Source: Rhipicephalus microplus | Lineage: Eukaryota > Arthropoda > Arachnida > Ixodida > Ixodidae | Direction of reading: 5' to 3' | DNA length: 64,000 bases | NCBI RefSeq assembly: GCF_043290135.1 | Contig: NC_134701.1 | Location: forward strand, 203,933,601 to 203,997,600 | Shown here: in pieces, positions 33,887 through 45,689 of the stretch | Layout of the letters: every line of letters starts with the position of its first letter | How positions within the stretch are numbered: position 1 is the first letter of the stretch | The notes under the pieces: generated by a model | What the model saw: only the letters and a program-made list of their open reading frames with translations | Databases searched by the model: none | What the model was told of the DNA's origin: nothing | Program-made: the position numbers and the translations under genes

Positions 33887-36800
33887 AGATACAAGAAAAA
33901 TGAGTCAACCATGTCCATCTCATTCATGACTTATTCAATAAATAAAGCATAAATTTTGCCATAATATTTCATGGAAAGCTCAGCGTATGACAAAAACACT
34001 TTTGAATTAGAAACGCAGAACTTTTCATTTCTTCGCCTCCTTGGAAACAGGCATAATGAAAATAGTTTCAATCATCCACGTGATTTCCAGAACTGTTAAG
34101 ACGGCATTGATTGAAAACCTCAAAATACGAGGCGCGTTTTTGCCTGACGCATATTGGTAAGTATTGATGTGAGAAAAAAAAGCAGCACCACGAGGAAACT
34201 TTGAACCTGCATCGCAAGACTTGAAACAGTGAGGCTGGTTGATTCAACGGACAATTAACCAACCTTAGACCAAGGTTACCAGAGTACCTACTCAGTTCGC
34301 AAACTTTACTAGAATGTGAACGCGAAACGTGGTGTCCCTTCGTTTACCACTCAAAATTTACGCTTCCGACGCCATCGTCCTGGTAACCTCCTCGTAACGG
34401 AGTCCGCGTACTGCTCTGAATATAATTTCAACTTTTAGTTTTTTGTGAGTGGAGATATTCCTGAGATCGCTAGCAAAGCTTTTACGAGGGTGCAACTAAA
34501 ACACCAGTTGAGACGTTAAAACTATTCGACATGGCAGAGGTATGTGGGAAGCGTGATTCTTGCGGAACTTCCATTAATTCACCTCTGTTGTGTTCCTGGT
34601 CCTGAAAATTCACTTTCTGTGAGGAATAAAACGATAAATTTGCGTCAAGGAAAAAGGGTAAATGTCAGAGAGTCGTGCACTTCAATTCAGGTGGATGTTA
34701 TAGGAGAACCACAGATGATCAAAACTGCCAAAGTCTTTGAGTGCAACGTGACTGATAATCACATCGTGGGTTCGACCCGTAACACCTTAGGCATTATTAT
34801 ACAGTGAACCCCAGGAACACAGCCATTTATTTCCATTAGAAATGTTGAAGCTCAGAACCGGTTGTTTGTTCGAGATAAGTCAATCGTACAATGAGACTTT
34901 TTTTAAAGAAATGTGCCAAACAACTTGAATAAAAGCTTCATCTTTTCGAGGCTATATATATATATAAAGCAAAATACGACGAAAACAGCAAAAGTCCCAT
35001 TCAGCCCTTTATATTGAACGCTGCAAGAAAAAAATGTGTAAACGTAAAGTTTGTAAACCAGTCACAAAGTCGTGAAGTCTGTTTTCTCACGTTCAAGAAC
35101 CATCACATGACAACTTAGACACATTTGCGGTGTTAATGGTGGCCGTAAATTACGTGAGGAATAGTTATGGCTAGCGGAGTTGAGGAGAATAAAAAACAAC
35201 TGGCAATATATTAGGCCTCTGATGACAGCGTCATTTCCAAGCCGTATACCACGTTGATCGCAACAGTAATAAATTGCAGCAGGAGCATACGATGCTTGAG
35301 TAGCGTCTATATTAATCTTACTGAGACAGGGATAGCGATGCCTACAAAGCACCCTTGAAAGCAACAAACAAGCACTCGGTGCAAGTCAGTATATAATGGC
35401 CAGAGGCATATCCAACCCCAGCGTCAATCTTGTGAAAAAGAGACGAACACGCACTCTTTAGGTGCTCAGCAGAAGTGTGACAACCCCGGAACCACAGTTT
35501 CCAAAGTGAAAGAGGTCATCCACTAACGTTGGCTTAGGTATAGCGTCAGCCTATTGTTGAAACATGGCAAAGTTTGCTCCTGCGACGTATGCTGTTCGAC
35601 CTAATCTGGGCTGACAGCGCATGGCTGGTTTCCTCACCTCGTCGACCAAGTTCTCGCACCGAACATAATCCGCGTATACGCGCCGCCGCTGCTTCGTCGC
35701 TGCTTTGGTGGGCCACGAAGGCTGGATTTGTTCGTCGTCAACGGCTACGTTTTCCATCGGCGACAGGTTTTGCCTCGGGATAAGCCGACTCTCATTCGGG
35801 TGTACGGACTTAACTTCCTAGGCCAGTCCATGGCCAGAACGGCCTCGGCACCACGAAGCGCGGTTCCTTCATGGCAGTGCCTAAGACACGCACATGTGCA
35901 GTAAATCAATTTAGGACATATTCTGTGATGTAAACAGTTCCTGGGGAACAGAAATTTTACATTTGGCGTGGTCTCAACGCAGCTGCAGCGCAGCGCTTGA
36001 GCTGCATGGTGGGACGTCTCTTTTACTGAACAGCGATGTGTTAGGCGTGTTGGTTTCAACATCTGTCTGGTGGTTGTGTTTCTTTGATTCATGCGTGGTT
36101 AGGCTTGGCGTAATGGTAGCGAGGTGTGTTGAAGCTATAGCACCTAGCCGGGGCGGTCGATATGGCTACGGTGCTGCAAAGTTTTTTGCCGACGACAGCC
36201 GTTTTTATAAATCACTAACAGCATCGCTGCCTAAAGAATTTCATGTTCAGTTGCCCGCCGGGAAAAGGGTTTTATTGTGAACGTTGCGAGCTTCCTTATG
36301 TCCACGCTTACGTGTTCTAAGATGAAATAGCTTGTCACACACAAGCAAGACAAACCCCCAGACTGTTTTTTTTTTGTAACTTAGACTGTTGTAGACATGA
36401 TTGACAACATTCAGGATAAACATGTACACTTTAGGCTGTAACAGTAGAGAGGTCACGATGCGAAGCAAAAGGAAAATACAAGGGAAACTAAGCGTCAGCA
36501 TGATGAAAAATGGAGTGAAAGAAGCAAATAAAATAAAACAATTTAAAGAATATTTTGGTACATCGAACCGACGTTTTCAAGATCGTTCAAGCGGGTACTG
36601 CTTCGACCCACTTTGCCAGCCGAAATTGAAAATGGAAATGTGAAGACCGCCGTGTTCTGTTTCGAAAACAGCGGTGCGTTTGGTGCATTACATATTTGCT
36701 AGAGTAGGTCTCAAAAAAGGGGGCATCTTGGCTTTCTTTCGTCAAGTTCCCTTCGTATTTTTGTCGTGAATTTGTAAGTGTATCGATGCCAGCGCCCTTG

Positions 36801-37920
36801 GCATGACACTGAAGAGGGCAGCGGCGTTTCTGTTTGTCGCTGTGGCCTGTTCTCAGACTTGTCAGGTCTAGTTCGGTCAGACGAGGCCTAGTCAAAACAA
36901 GCTTAGTATATTTATTAAACAGAAATTTTTGAAAGCTAAGTGCAACACAAGTGAACAAACATAAAAAAAAATCTAAATAGTAATAACAAATTAAAACGCA
37001 GGCAAAAACTACTTGACAAACAGGGCTCGGACTTCTAATCGTCATCATGTGTTTCACATTTCGAGTTGACTGTTATCTTGAAATAACTATTGGTTGATCA
37101 CTAACAGGAGAGCCAATGACTGTGGTGACCTGTTGAGTATGTATGCCATGCTTTGCTAAATTAAAGGATAGATTGAGAAAATAAAATTGTGGCTTCAGAG
37201 GCGAAGATGGGCTCGACGTCGGCTGTAAACATAAAATAGCAACGAAATTTGGCTGTAAGAACGGAAACTGCGAAGTTTAGATGGAATGATAGCAACTACG
37301 TTGTTCAGTAGCTGTGCACGTGTATTTGTGTACGTATGTGTACGTGTGTGCGTGTCTGTTAATAGCCTAAATGCTAGTTGATACATTCAAATAACCTCAC
37401 GTACGATGTCATAACTGTGTAAACCATGGTAATCTACTCCTTGCTCAAAATTTACAGACATGGACAAGCGAAAAATTCCAAGTAAGCTTATTATGAAGAT
37501 GAGGAATCTAATACGAATAGTGTGACAGCAGTAAAAGACACCAATCGCACTGGGGATCAGTGTGCCAACGCGTACCTGGGCTTTTCCCCTTTTAGTTATG
37601 TCACAGTACATAAATATATATTGTCGCGAGAGGAATCGATAGACAGGAACTCGAAGTGAACGACTGTTTTCTCAGCCACAGCGGCCACTCACTTCTTCGC
37701 TCTTTTCTTCTGCCACCAACACAGCGTGGAATTACCCTCTCCCCGAAGAAAAAAAAAGAAGCATCGCATGAATGCCTCGACTCAGAAAAACAACGAAAGG
37801 TAGTAAAACATATCTATGTGCATGGAGAAGAAAAAGGGCTAGATGAAAAAAAAAAAGCGAGAAAGAAATGTACAATTGTCTTGAAGGCAAGTGCCACATC
37901 ACAACGTTCTTGACTCGCAG
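33887..37920. other. Non-coding stretch
   Basis: No gene is recognised. GC-richer patches at about 35570-35870 and 35960-36200 carry open frames on both strands (up to 115 codons) without family motifs. Sequence at about 37620-37920, just past the Gypsy-2 integrase, may contain the 3' LTR of that element, but no second LTR copy is available to confirm it. Confidence 0.4.
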
Positions 37921-38540
37921 TCAACGCGAATAGTAAGGCTTCATCCTGGAGACGTGAACCACATACGAGGGGCGTGGTCTACGAGAAAGGTGCGACGTGT
38001 TTGCTAGCATAACTTCGTAGTTCACTTCCCGAGGCGATGAAGAACTCGGTAGGGTCTGAAGTACTGACATAACAATTTTTCTGAGTGTCCACGTTGACGT
38101 ATGGGAATCCAAACCCAAACTACGTTTTGTGTTTCATATATTACTGCTCTGTGGGGAATGTTGTATCGGCGAGTATCTTGATTTTGCCACGATAATATGC
38201 GAAAGCGTGCCAGCTGCCGGGCTTCCTTGGCACGCTGAACAAGTACATCAGTGTCCGGGGCAATCATGTCCGGCAGAGTTGGTTGCAGCGTGGTGTAAAA
38301 CACTGTGGTGACGTTGCGCCCGCAAACAAGACGAAAAGGAGCAAATACAGTGGTTTTCTGCAGAGCCGCATGGTAGGAAATTGTTAATTATTGTAGGATT
38401 TAGTCCCAATTCTTGTTATCCTTGGTGACACAGATTGAAAGCATATCTGCAATCGTTTTGTTGAAGCGTTCGGTTAACCCATTAGTCTGCGAGTGGTACG
38501 CAGTTGCTGTTCGGTGCATCGTGCCACTCAGCAACAGGAT
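37921..38540 (-). pseudogene. pol: Gypsy-2 integrase, C-terminal half
   Basis: Minus strand. [20 protein letters not shown] (about 38500-38440) contains the catalytic Glu of the integrase D,D35E triad. It is followed by a degenerate core, an ARxLARFRILSWQNQDTRRY segment, WVWIPIRQRGHSEKLLCQYF (a chromatin-end-type GPF/YF-like segment) and a C-terminal SYVVHVSRMKPYYSR before the stop at 37921-37923. Two frame changes are needed between 38303 and 38030. It is the 3' exon-like continuation of 41716-43600 across the RTE insertion. Confidence 0.85.
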
Positions 38541-38550
38541 CTCTCGGAGC

Positions 38551-38562
38551 ATCATCATCATC
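38551..38562 (-). repeat. (GAT)n tail of the RTE element
   Basis: ATCATCATCATC on the plus strand, at the junction between RTE 3' sequence and Gypsy-2 integrase sequence. Confidence 0.85.
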
Positions 38563-38665
38563 AGCCTGACTACGTCCACTGCAGGACAAAGGCCTCTCCC
38601 ATGTTCTGCCAGTTAACCCGGTCCTGTGCTTGTTGCTGCCAATTTATACCCGCAAAATTCTTAAT

Positions 38666-41543
38666 CTAATCTGCCCACCTAACCTTCTGTCTCCCCCTAA
38701 GCCGCTTCCCTTCTCTGGGAATCCAGTTAGTTACCTTTAATGACCAGCGTTTATTCTGTCTACACGCTACATGCCTGGCACATGTCCATTTCCTCTTCTT
38801 TATTTCAACTATGATATCCTTAACCCCCTTTTGTCCCCTAATCCACTCTGCTCTCTTCTTGTCTCTTAAGATTACACCTACCATTATTCTTTCCATTGCT
38901 CGCTGCGTCGTCCTCAATTTAAGCTGAACCCTCTTTGTAAGTCTCCAGGTTTCTGCTCCGTAGCTAAGTACCGGCACAATACAGCTGTTATATACCTTCC
39001 TCTTGCGGGATAGTGGCAATCTACCTGTCATAATTTGGGAGTGCTTGCTGAATGTGCTCCACCCCATTCTTATTCTTCTCGTTACTTTAATCTCATGGTT
39101 CGGCTCTGCGGTTATTGCTGCCCTAAGTAGACATAGTCTTTTACAACTTCAAGTGCACTATTACCTATCTCGAAGCGCTGCTCCTTTCCGAGGTTGTTGT
39201 ACATTACTTTCGTTTTGTGAAGATTAATTTTAAGACCCACCTTTCTGCTCTCCTTGTCTAACTCCTTAATCATGAGTTGCAATTCGTCCCCTGAGTTACT
39301 CAGCAATGCAATGTCATCGGCGAAGCACAGGTTAATAAGGTAATCTCCATTAACTCTTATCCCTAACTGTTCCCATTCTAGGCTTCTGAAAACTTCCTGT
39401 AAGCACGCGGTAAATAGCATTAGGGAGATGGTGTCCCCCTGCCTTACACCCTTCTTGATTGATATTCTGTTGCTTTCTTTATGAAGCACTATGGTAGCAG
39501 TTGATCCCCTGTAGATTTCTTCCAGAATGTTTATACTTCATCTACGCCCTGATTCCGCAGTGTCTGCATAACGGCTGACATTTCTACTTAATCAAATGCC
39601 TTTTCGTAATCTATGAAGGCTATGTATAGTGGTTGGTTGTACTGTGAGCATTTTTCTATTACCTGATTGATACAATGGATGTGGTCAATTGTTGAGTAGC
39701 CTGTTCGAAATCCTGCTTGTTTCTTTGGTTGATTGAATTCTAATGTTTTCTTTACTCTGTTAACAATTACCTTTGTAAATAGCTTGTATACTACAGAGAG
39801 CGACCTGATCGGCCTGTTATTACTCAAGTCCTTGTCATCTCCTTTCTTATGTATTAAGATGATATTAGCGTTCTTCCAAGACTCTGGTACTCTTCCCGTC
39901 AGGAGACACCTCGTAAACAGGGTGGCTAGTTTTTCTAACACAATCTGTCCTCCATCTTTCAGCAGATCTGATGTTACCTGATCCTCACCAGCAGCTTTAC
40001 CTCTTTGCATGCTCTACAAAGCTTTTATGACTTTTTCTATAATTACTGGTAGGGTGTCATCTGGGTTACTGCTAGTTCTTATAGTATTAAGATCGTGGTT
40101 GTCTCGGCTACTGTACAGATCTCTGTAAAACTCCTCCGCTACTTTAACTATCCTATCCATATTGGTAGTTGTTTTGCCTTCTTTGTCCCTTAGTGCATAC
40201 ATCCGACTTCTGCCTATCCCAAGTTTCCTCTTCACTGCTTTGACGCTTCCTCCGTTTTTCAGAGCGTGTTCAATTCTCTCCATGTTATACCTTCTTACAT
40301 CGTATACCTTACGTCTATTAATCAACTTCGAAAGCTCTGCCAGGTCTATTTTGTCTGTTGTACTTGACACTTTCATGATTTAACGCTTCTTAATTATGTT
40401 CTTGGTTTCCTGGGAAAGCTTGCCAGTGTCCTGTCTAACTACCCTGCCTCCAACTGCCACTGCACACTCCGTAATGATACTCGTCAGATTATTATTCATT
40501 GTATCTACGCTAAGGTTGGTTTCCTCATTAAGAGCCGAGTACCTGTTCTGAAGCAACACTCTCAACTCCTGTACTTTCCCTCTCAGGGCTAGCTCATTGA
40601 TTTGCTTCTTGCGTATCAGTTTCATTCGTTCCTTCTTCAAGTCTAGGCGCATTCGAGACCATACCATTCTATGGTCTCTGCATTGTACCTTGCCAACCAC
40701 TTCCACATTCTGCAAGATTCCTGGGTGTGCACTCATTATAAAGTCTATTTCGTTCTTATTTTCGCCATTAGGGCTCCTCCATGTCCACTTGCGGTTTTCT
40801 CGTTTTCGGTAGAAGGTATCCAAAATTCGTAAATGATTGCGTTCTGCGAATTCTACTAGTAGCTTTCCTCTAGCGTTTCTAGTACCGATGCCATAATCTC
40901 CTACTGCTTGGTCTCCAGCCTGCTTCTTCCCTACCTTTGCATTAAAGTCGCCCATTACTATAGTATACTGTGTTTTTACCTTACTCATTGCCGATTCCAC
41001 GTCTTCGTAGAAGCTTTCAACTGAATCGTCATCATGGCTGGATGTAGGCGCGTAAACCTGTACTACCTTCATCTTGTATCTTTTATTCAGTTTAATCACA
41101 ATACCTACCACCCTTTTATTAATGCTATAGTATTCCTCTATGTTGCCAGCTATGTTTCTGTGAATTAGGAACCCCACTCCCAGTTCTCTTCTTTCTCCCA
41201 AGCCCCGATAGCAAAGGACGTGCCCATTCTGCAGCACCGTATAGGCCTCATCTGTCCTCCTAACCTCACTGAGCCCTAATATATCCCATTTAACACCCTC
41301 TAGCTCCTCGAATAGTACAGCTAGACTTCCCTCACTAGATAATGTTCTAGCGTTAAACGTTGCCAAGTTCAGGTTCGAAGGGCAGCCTGTCCGGATCCAG
41401 AGATTCTTAGTACCCTCTGCTGCGTTGCAGATCTGACCGCCGCCGTGGTCAGTTGCTTCGCAGCTGCTGGGGAATGAGGGCCGTGAGTTGTTTGACGTAT
41501 GCATGTGGGAGGTAGTGGGCAGATACTGCACCAGCGTGGCCAA
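38666..41543 (-). pseudogene. RTE endonuclease-reverse transcriptase, broken
   Basis: The protein nicks DNA and reverse-transcribes the element RNA. The endonuclease (41543-40380, 387 codons) keeps ATFNARTL, LSEVRR, GDFNAKVG, TWRSPNGENKNEIDFI and RDHRMV, so its active-site set looks complete. In the same frame, a stop at 40380, the next block (40376-40014), another stop, then RT fingers and palm (40010-39588) with GKAAGEDQVTSDLL and FIDYEKAFD, and a third stop. After a frameshift come GVRQGDTIS and FADDIALLSN (39489-39112), the catalytic FADD being intact. After another frameshift the C-terminal domain (39067-38666) has YGAETWRLTK and ends KRLRGRQKVRWAD. Premature stops plus two frameshifts show that it is dead despite well-kept motifs. 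Confidence 0.9.
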
Positions 41544-41715
41544 TCCTTCTCTGGTGAGGGAGTGCGTTTCCGGCAGTGGTTACCGGTGAGGCCGCACCCC
41601 AGGCCTCTCTGCCTGGATACTCCCAACACGCTGCGTGGGGACGCCGGTACAATACAAATAGCATACATTAAAGTCCATCACTTAATACGTGCATAGTGTA
41701 ACAATTAAAGGAAAC

Positions 41716-43598
41716 TCACGCATGGTTTGCTCCAAGCCTTCCCCCTGCGGTGCCTCCTTGTGCCTTGGAGAGCACTGATTGCTCCGTTGTGAACTGTGCC
41801 GCAAAAGCTGTACCACGATCTATGATGACGACAGCGGAAGCATCGTGGTGGAGAACATTGTTCTTGATAAAAATGTCAGCCATATCGAAAGCAGTTGCTC
41901 GCTGGGTGGCTTGTGTTTCGAAGTATCTGGTCAAGTAGTCAGTGACAACCACAATCCAGCGATTACCAGCTGTAGACTTCGGAAATAGGCCGAGTCAATC
42001 TATTCCGACCTCTTCAAAAGGCGCGCGAAGGGGTCGTAAAGGCTGAAGCAGACCGACTGGTTTTGTCGTTAGATTTTTGCGGTGCTGGCAAGCTATGCGT
42101 GTCTTGACGTACTGCCTGACGGTTTTGTAAGTTTCCGCCAATAATATTTGTCCTTGATCCGCGCCAGAGTACGGGCAAAACCAAGGTGCTCCGACGATGG
42201 CACGTCGTGAAAAGCACGCAAAATATTATTGCGGAGAGTAGCAGGAACGACCAGAAGGTAAACAGTTTTGTTAGGTGAAAGTTGCGCTTGCAGAGGATGT
42301 CTTGGCGTAGACAGAAAGATGACAAATCACGCGCAAACTGACGTGGGGGTTGTGGGGGACGTCCCTCAATGTATTCAATCAGTGGTTGTAGTTCTAAGTC
42401 CTCACGTTGCAGCTCAGCCACGTTTAGTGATGCAAGAATAGCAAGGCAGCTGAATTCTTCATCCTTGTCTTCGGCAGCGATCTCGACGGGTGCGCGGGAA
42501 AGACAATCAGCGTCGGTGTGTTTTTGGCCAGACTTGTAAAGAATCGTTATATCTAATTCCTCTAACCAAAGGCTCCATCTTGCGAGACGGCCCGAAGGAA
42601 CTTTCAGATTCACTGGCCAGCAGAGTGAGTGGTGGTCACTGACGATTAGGAAGGGGCGTCCGTACAAGTTGGGCGTGAATTGCGTTATGGCCCATACAAC
42701 CGCCCGACATTCTTTTTCAGTCGTCGAGTAGTTCTTCTCCGCAGATGAGAACGTGCGGCTAGCGTAGAAGATGACACGTTCCACGCCACCTTCATATTGC
42801 CCGAGAATAGCTCCGATGCCAAGGTTACTCACGTCAGTGCGGACTTCTGCGTCGGATTTGGTGTCGAAGTGACCAAGGATTGGCGGCGTTTGTAGGCGTT
42901 GTTGAAGGTCACGGAAAGCGTTGGATTGTTTGGGACCCCACACGAAGGCGACGTCGTCCTTGACGAGTTGTTGTAGAGGATCGGAAATTTTTGAAAAACT
43001 CGACACGAAGCGGGGGTAGTAAGCATAAAAACCCTGAAAGCAGGGTACATCATGCTTTGTTCTCGGTATCAGAAACAAAGCAACTGCCATAGCCTTCTCA
43101 AGGTCGGTGTGAACACCAGTGCTGCTGACAATTTGGCTAAGGAATTTGAGTTCCTCACATCCAAAATAACACTCTTCCAGTTTCGGAGAGAGGCCGGCTG
43201 GGTGAATAGCCAGAAGAACCGTCTGAAGCCGCTCAATGTGCTGTTCAAAAGTCGTAGAAAAAACGACTTTTGAACAGCACAAAACGACAAAAGTCTTAGA
43301 AAAAACGACCTTGCTCTTTTAGGTTCTTCTAACTGGCGATTGACATTGAGGCGACTAGTCACGTCAGTATCACAGCTGTTCTCAGTCAAGATCATCGTAA
43401 TCAAAGGGAAGGCATCCAAATCATCCAATTCCTCTAAGTAAGCTATGGTTGTGCGTTTCACAAAAGGTCTGTATTCGCCACTGATGTTCGTAACGAAAAG
43501 CGTTGTCTGGCCATTTCGGTGTTGAATGAGACCTCGAGCAATGGCCACGCTGTGTTGGTGGCTGAAGAAGAAAGCGAAAAAGTGAGTGGCTGCTGCGA

Positions 43599-43600
<2 letters not shown>
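41716..43600 (-). pseudogene. pol: Gypsy-2 pol, post-protease linker to integrase N-terminal half, RT core missing
   Basis: Minus strand. 43602-43310 encodes a linker typical between protease and RT (GLIQHRNGQTTLFVTNISGE). The RT core, including YLDD, is absent. Sequence resumes at about 43235 with FEQHIERLQTVLLAIHPAGL, followed by RNase H motifs RTDVSNLGIGAILGQYEGG, TEKECRAVVWAI, SDHHSLCW and KHTDADCLSRAP. A frame-shifted HHCC region (about 42200-42030) leads to the integrase start VVVTDYLTRYFETQ (about 41950) and DRGTAFAAQFTTEQ, where the RTE interrupts it. The RNase H Asp reads TDVS where the family has TDAS. Confidence 0.88.
43237..43281. repeat. Palindrome with 18-bp arms at the Gypsy-2 RT deletion
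   Basis: Arms 43237-43254 (TGTGCTGTTCAAAAGTCG) and 43264-43281 are exact reverse complements around a 9-nt loop, TAGAAAAAA. CAAAAGTCGTAGAAAAAACGAC (43246-43267) recurs with one mismatch at 43288-43309. The structure sits exactly where the RT core is missing. Confidence 0.9.

Positions 43601-43660
<60 letters not shown>
43601..43660. repeat. (AT)n microsatellite at the Gypsy-2 5' break
   Basis: Pure TA tract directly abutting Gypsy-2 coding sequence. Confidence 0.97.
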
Positions 43661-43665
<5 letters not shown>

Positions 43666-44696
43666 CGCACAAAGAGTACCAGGACATATACAACTGTTTC
43701 CTCTTTGTACCCTAAAATATACGATGTTGCTTTGCTTTTTGTGTTAACTTTTTCCATTTTCATTTCGCATGCAATTCAAGTATTTCGTGGTAATAGTAGA
43801 ACAAAATAATATGCCCGCTATATTAATTAACATATTTATTATTCTTCCCGCTTATTTGATATGTGTAATTGTCCACTTACCACATACCACGCTACTGAGA
43901 CAGCTAAACGCTACGTGCTTCGAAGGAGGTTGGCAAAATGTTACTTTTGTTTTCGTTCACCTAGTGCTTCCTTTACTTGCTTTTTAACCGCTGGTTTTTT
44001 TTCTACGTTTCTGTGGGTTTTTAGCGGTAATTGTGCGATAAATTGTAATATACTTTCTTCGCGAATGTAACGAAGGTGTTTAGGTATCACAAAATGCCCA
44101 TTATTTTTGTTTGGCGCTTTCATTTCAATGCAGCTTGCCCGTGCTGTAACAGGGCTTCAATATCACACGGGGAATGAAGTTCTGGACTTCGAAGTATATA
44201 AACAATGACAGTAGCTCCTGCGAAATTATTTGCATGTTTCCCTGAAACCTAGACATAAGCAGCAGTTTTGTTTTCATTATTTATTTCATGGCTGGGGCTT
44301 AATCTTGCACATGCTTAATATGCAGCGATGGAACCACCCAATCTAGAAACAATGTGGGCGTTACCAGACTCTGTAATGCCGAGGACCACGGGGTAACAAA
44401 GGCCTATGCCGTGCGGAGAAGTTCTTCCTTAGGCGTCGACCGAATTGCGTAAGCACGGCACATGGTAATCCGCGTATTGAAAAGAAAGAAAGGGTGGCAG
44501 GGCTCAGTATAAGGTGGGGCGTGATACCATGTGAGAATTTTCAGAAGGCTGAAACGTGAGCTGAAACTTAAGCTGGGCGCATTCTGACACGTCACATAAT
44601 AAACTTGTCGTCTACCCCATTTGTGGACAAATAGGGGCAAAACAAATTGCTAGTATATGTATGAGAAATGGCGCACAGTTCAAGTATTAGCAATTT
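43661..44696. other. AT-rich non-coding stretch
   Basis: No gene or repeat is recognised. Confidence 0.45.
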
Positions 44697-44790
44697 TTGA
44701 TGCAGAAACGCAGAACACCTGTGTACTCGAGTTTTGGTGCGCTTTAGAGAATCGCAGGTGGTCGAATTTACCTACGAGTGACCAATTAAA
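44697..44790 (+). repeat. SINE body fragment
   Basis: GATGCAGAAACGCAGAACAC, GTGTACTCGAG, GGTGCGCTTTAGAGAATC and CAGGTGGTCGAATTTACC follow, in order, the body of tick tRNA-type SINEs (compare AAAGAACCCCAGGTGGTC at 52489 on). Head and tail are absent. Confidence 0.55.
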
Positions 44791-45456
44791 ACTGCAGCAT
44801 TCCTTATATTGACACTATGTACACCTTTCCATAAGAACTCTAAGGTTTTTATATATGTCCTACCTATCGCACATATCTAAGGCTGCAGTAGCAAGTAACA
44901 ATACATCTACTGAGTCACCATGAAAATCTCAGTCATTATTAATGTTATATACAAGCTACCATACGTTTTGTTCAACATACGCCTCATTTCGTTCGAATAA
45001 TAAATATATGTACAAAACACAAGCACTCTCGGATTAGACCATTCTGGTAATAAAATATGTCTGCTCCTCGTATAAGAAGATACCTATAACTGTAGGAACT
45101 GAACGGTTACAATCACTTACAGAAAGCAAGCCAACACAAACTTCACTTTACAAACTCCTTTGTCTTTTTTTAAATAGAGTGATGCCAGCATTTTCTGCAA
45201 CCTTGGCAGCACCTGAATGTGTTGTCTTTTCGTCGGTTTACAAAGTTTCATGCACCGCTGATTTATTCATCGTGTTTGAGGTGACTTTCTCTTTGTTTTA
45301 TCACTCCTTCCTTGTACCGTCGTTGCAACCTCGCTTGAAATGGGGCTTGGGCTACGTTATTCTGCTTTACAGTTTTTGATTTCCTTTTCAAACGGCGATC
45401 ACAACAGTGACACGTACCACCACATTACATGACATCAATGCTAACTCCCTCAAAAC
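44791..45456. other. Non-coding stretch
   Basis: No gene is recognised. Confidence 0.45.
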
Positions 45457-45517
45457 TAACATACTTAAGACGAAAATACATACTTAAGAAGAAAATAACA
45501 TACTTAAGACGAAAAGG
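45457..45517. repeat. Three-copy tandem repeat, about 20-bp unit
   Basis: AACATACTTAAGACGAAAAT-like unit repeated three times, the middle copy reading AAGAAGAAAAT. Confidence 0.85.
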
Positions 45518-45689
45518 ATATGCCTCCTATGAAAACGTTGGTTGGTCTCTCTGAGGCAATTTTTGCTGTTTATTCAATCTACTCGTATCCCACTCGGAGT
45601 TTCCATCTGTCGGCTGCCATTTCGGATCTTGATTCCACTTTTCACCATCCTCGACACTGCATGTGTCAGGCAGGCGAGGCTTGTAAAAA

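Larger units (their letters stand above)
38551..41700 (-). mobile_element. RTE-type LINE inserted in Gypsy-2
   Basis: A minus-strand APE-RT LINE of about 3.15 kb with a single endonuclease-RT ORF and a short trinucleotide tail, (GAT)n on the coding strand (plus strand 38551-38562). A compact single ORF and microsatellite tail are characteristic of the RTE clade. The 3' sequence, ending GTCAGGCTGATGATGATGAT, is a motif I recall as common in arthropod genomes. Its 5' end is near 41700. Target duplications could not be fixed. The ORF is broken by three in-frame stops and at least two frameshifts. Related proteins are often mis-annotated as craniofacial development protein 2-like host genes. Confidence 0.88.
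37921..43600 (-). mobile_element. Gypsy-2: decayed Ty3/gypsy relic, interrupted by an RTE LINE
   Basis: Reading the minus strand from 43600 downwards there is a post-protease linker, a gap where the RT core should be, the RT C-terminal part, RNase H and the start of integrase to about 41720. Then comes a 3.1-kb RTE insertion, then the rest of integrase from about 38540 to 37921. The two integrase halves belong together: the right part ends near DRGTAFAAQFTTEQ, and the left part resumes with a [19 protein letters not shown] segment. The family differs from Gypsy-1. The right end stops at an (AT)n array, so gag and the 5' LTR are missing. Confidence 0.88.

Noticed and set aside
35551..36280. 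Possible host exons in the GC-richer patch at 35.5-36.3 kb
   Set aside because: Frames on both strands are similarly open, none has a domain, and splice structure could not be established.
40380..41543. Host gene encoding a craniofacial development protein 2-like protein
   Set aside because: The endonuclease motifs, adjoining RT, and GAT tail show an RTE retrotransposon. The host-gene name is a known annotation artefact for such proteins.
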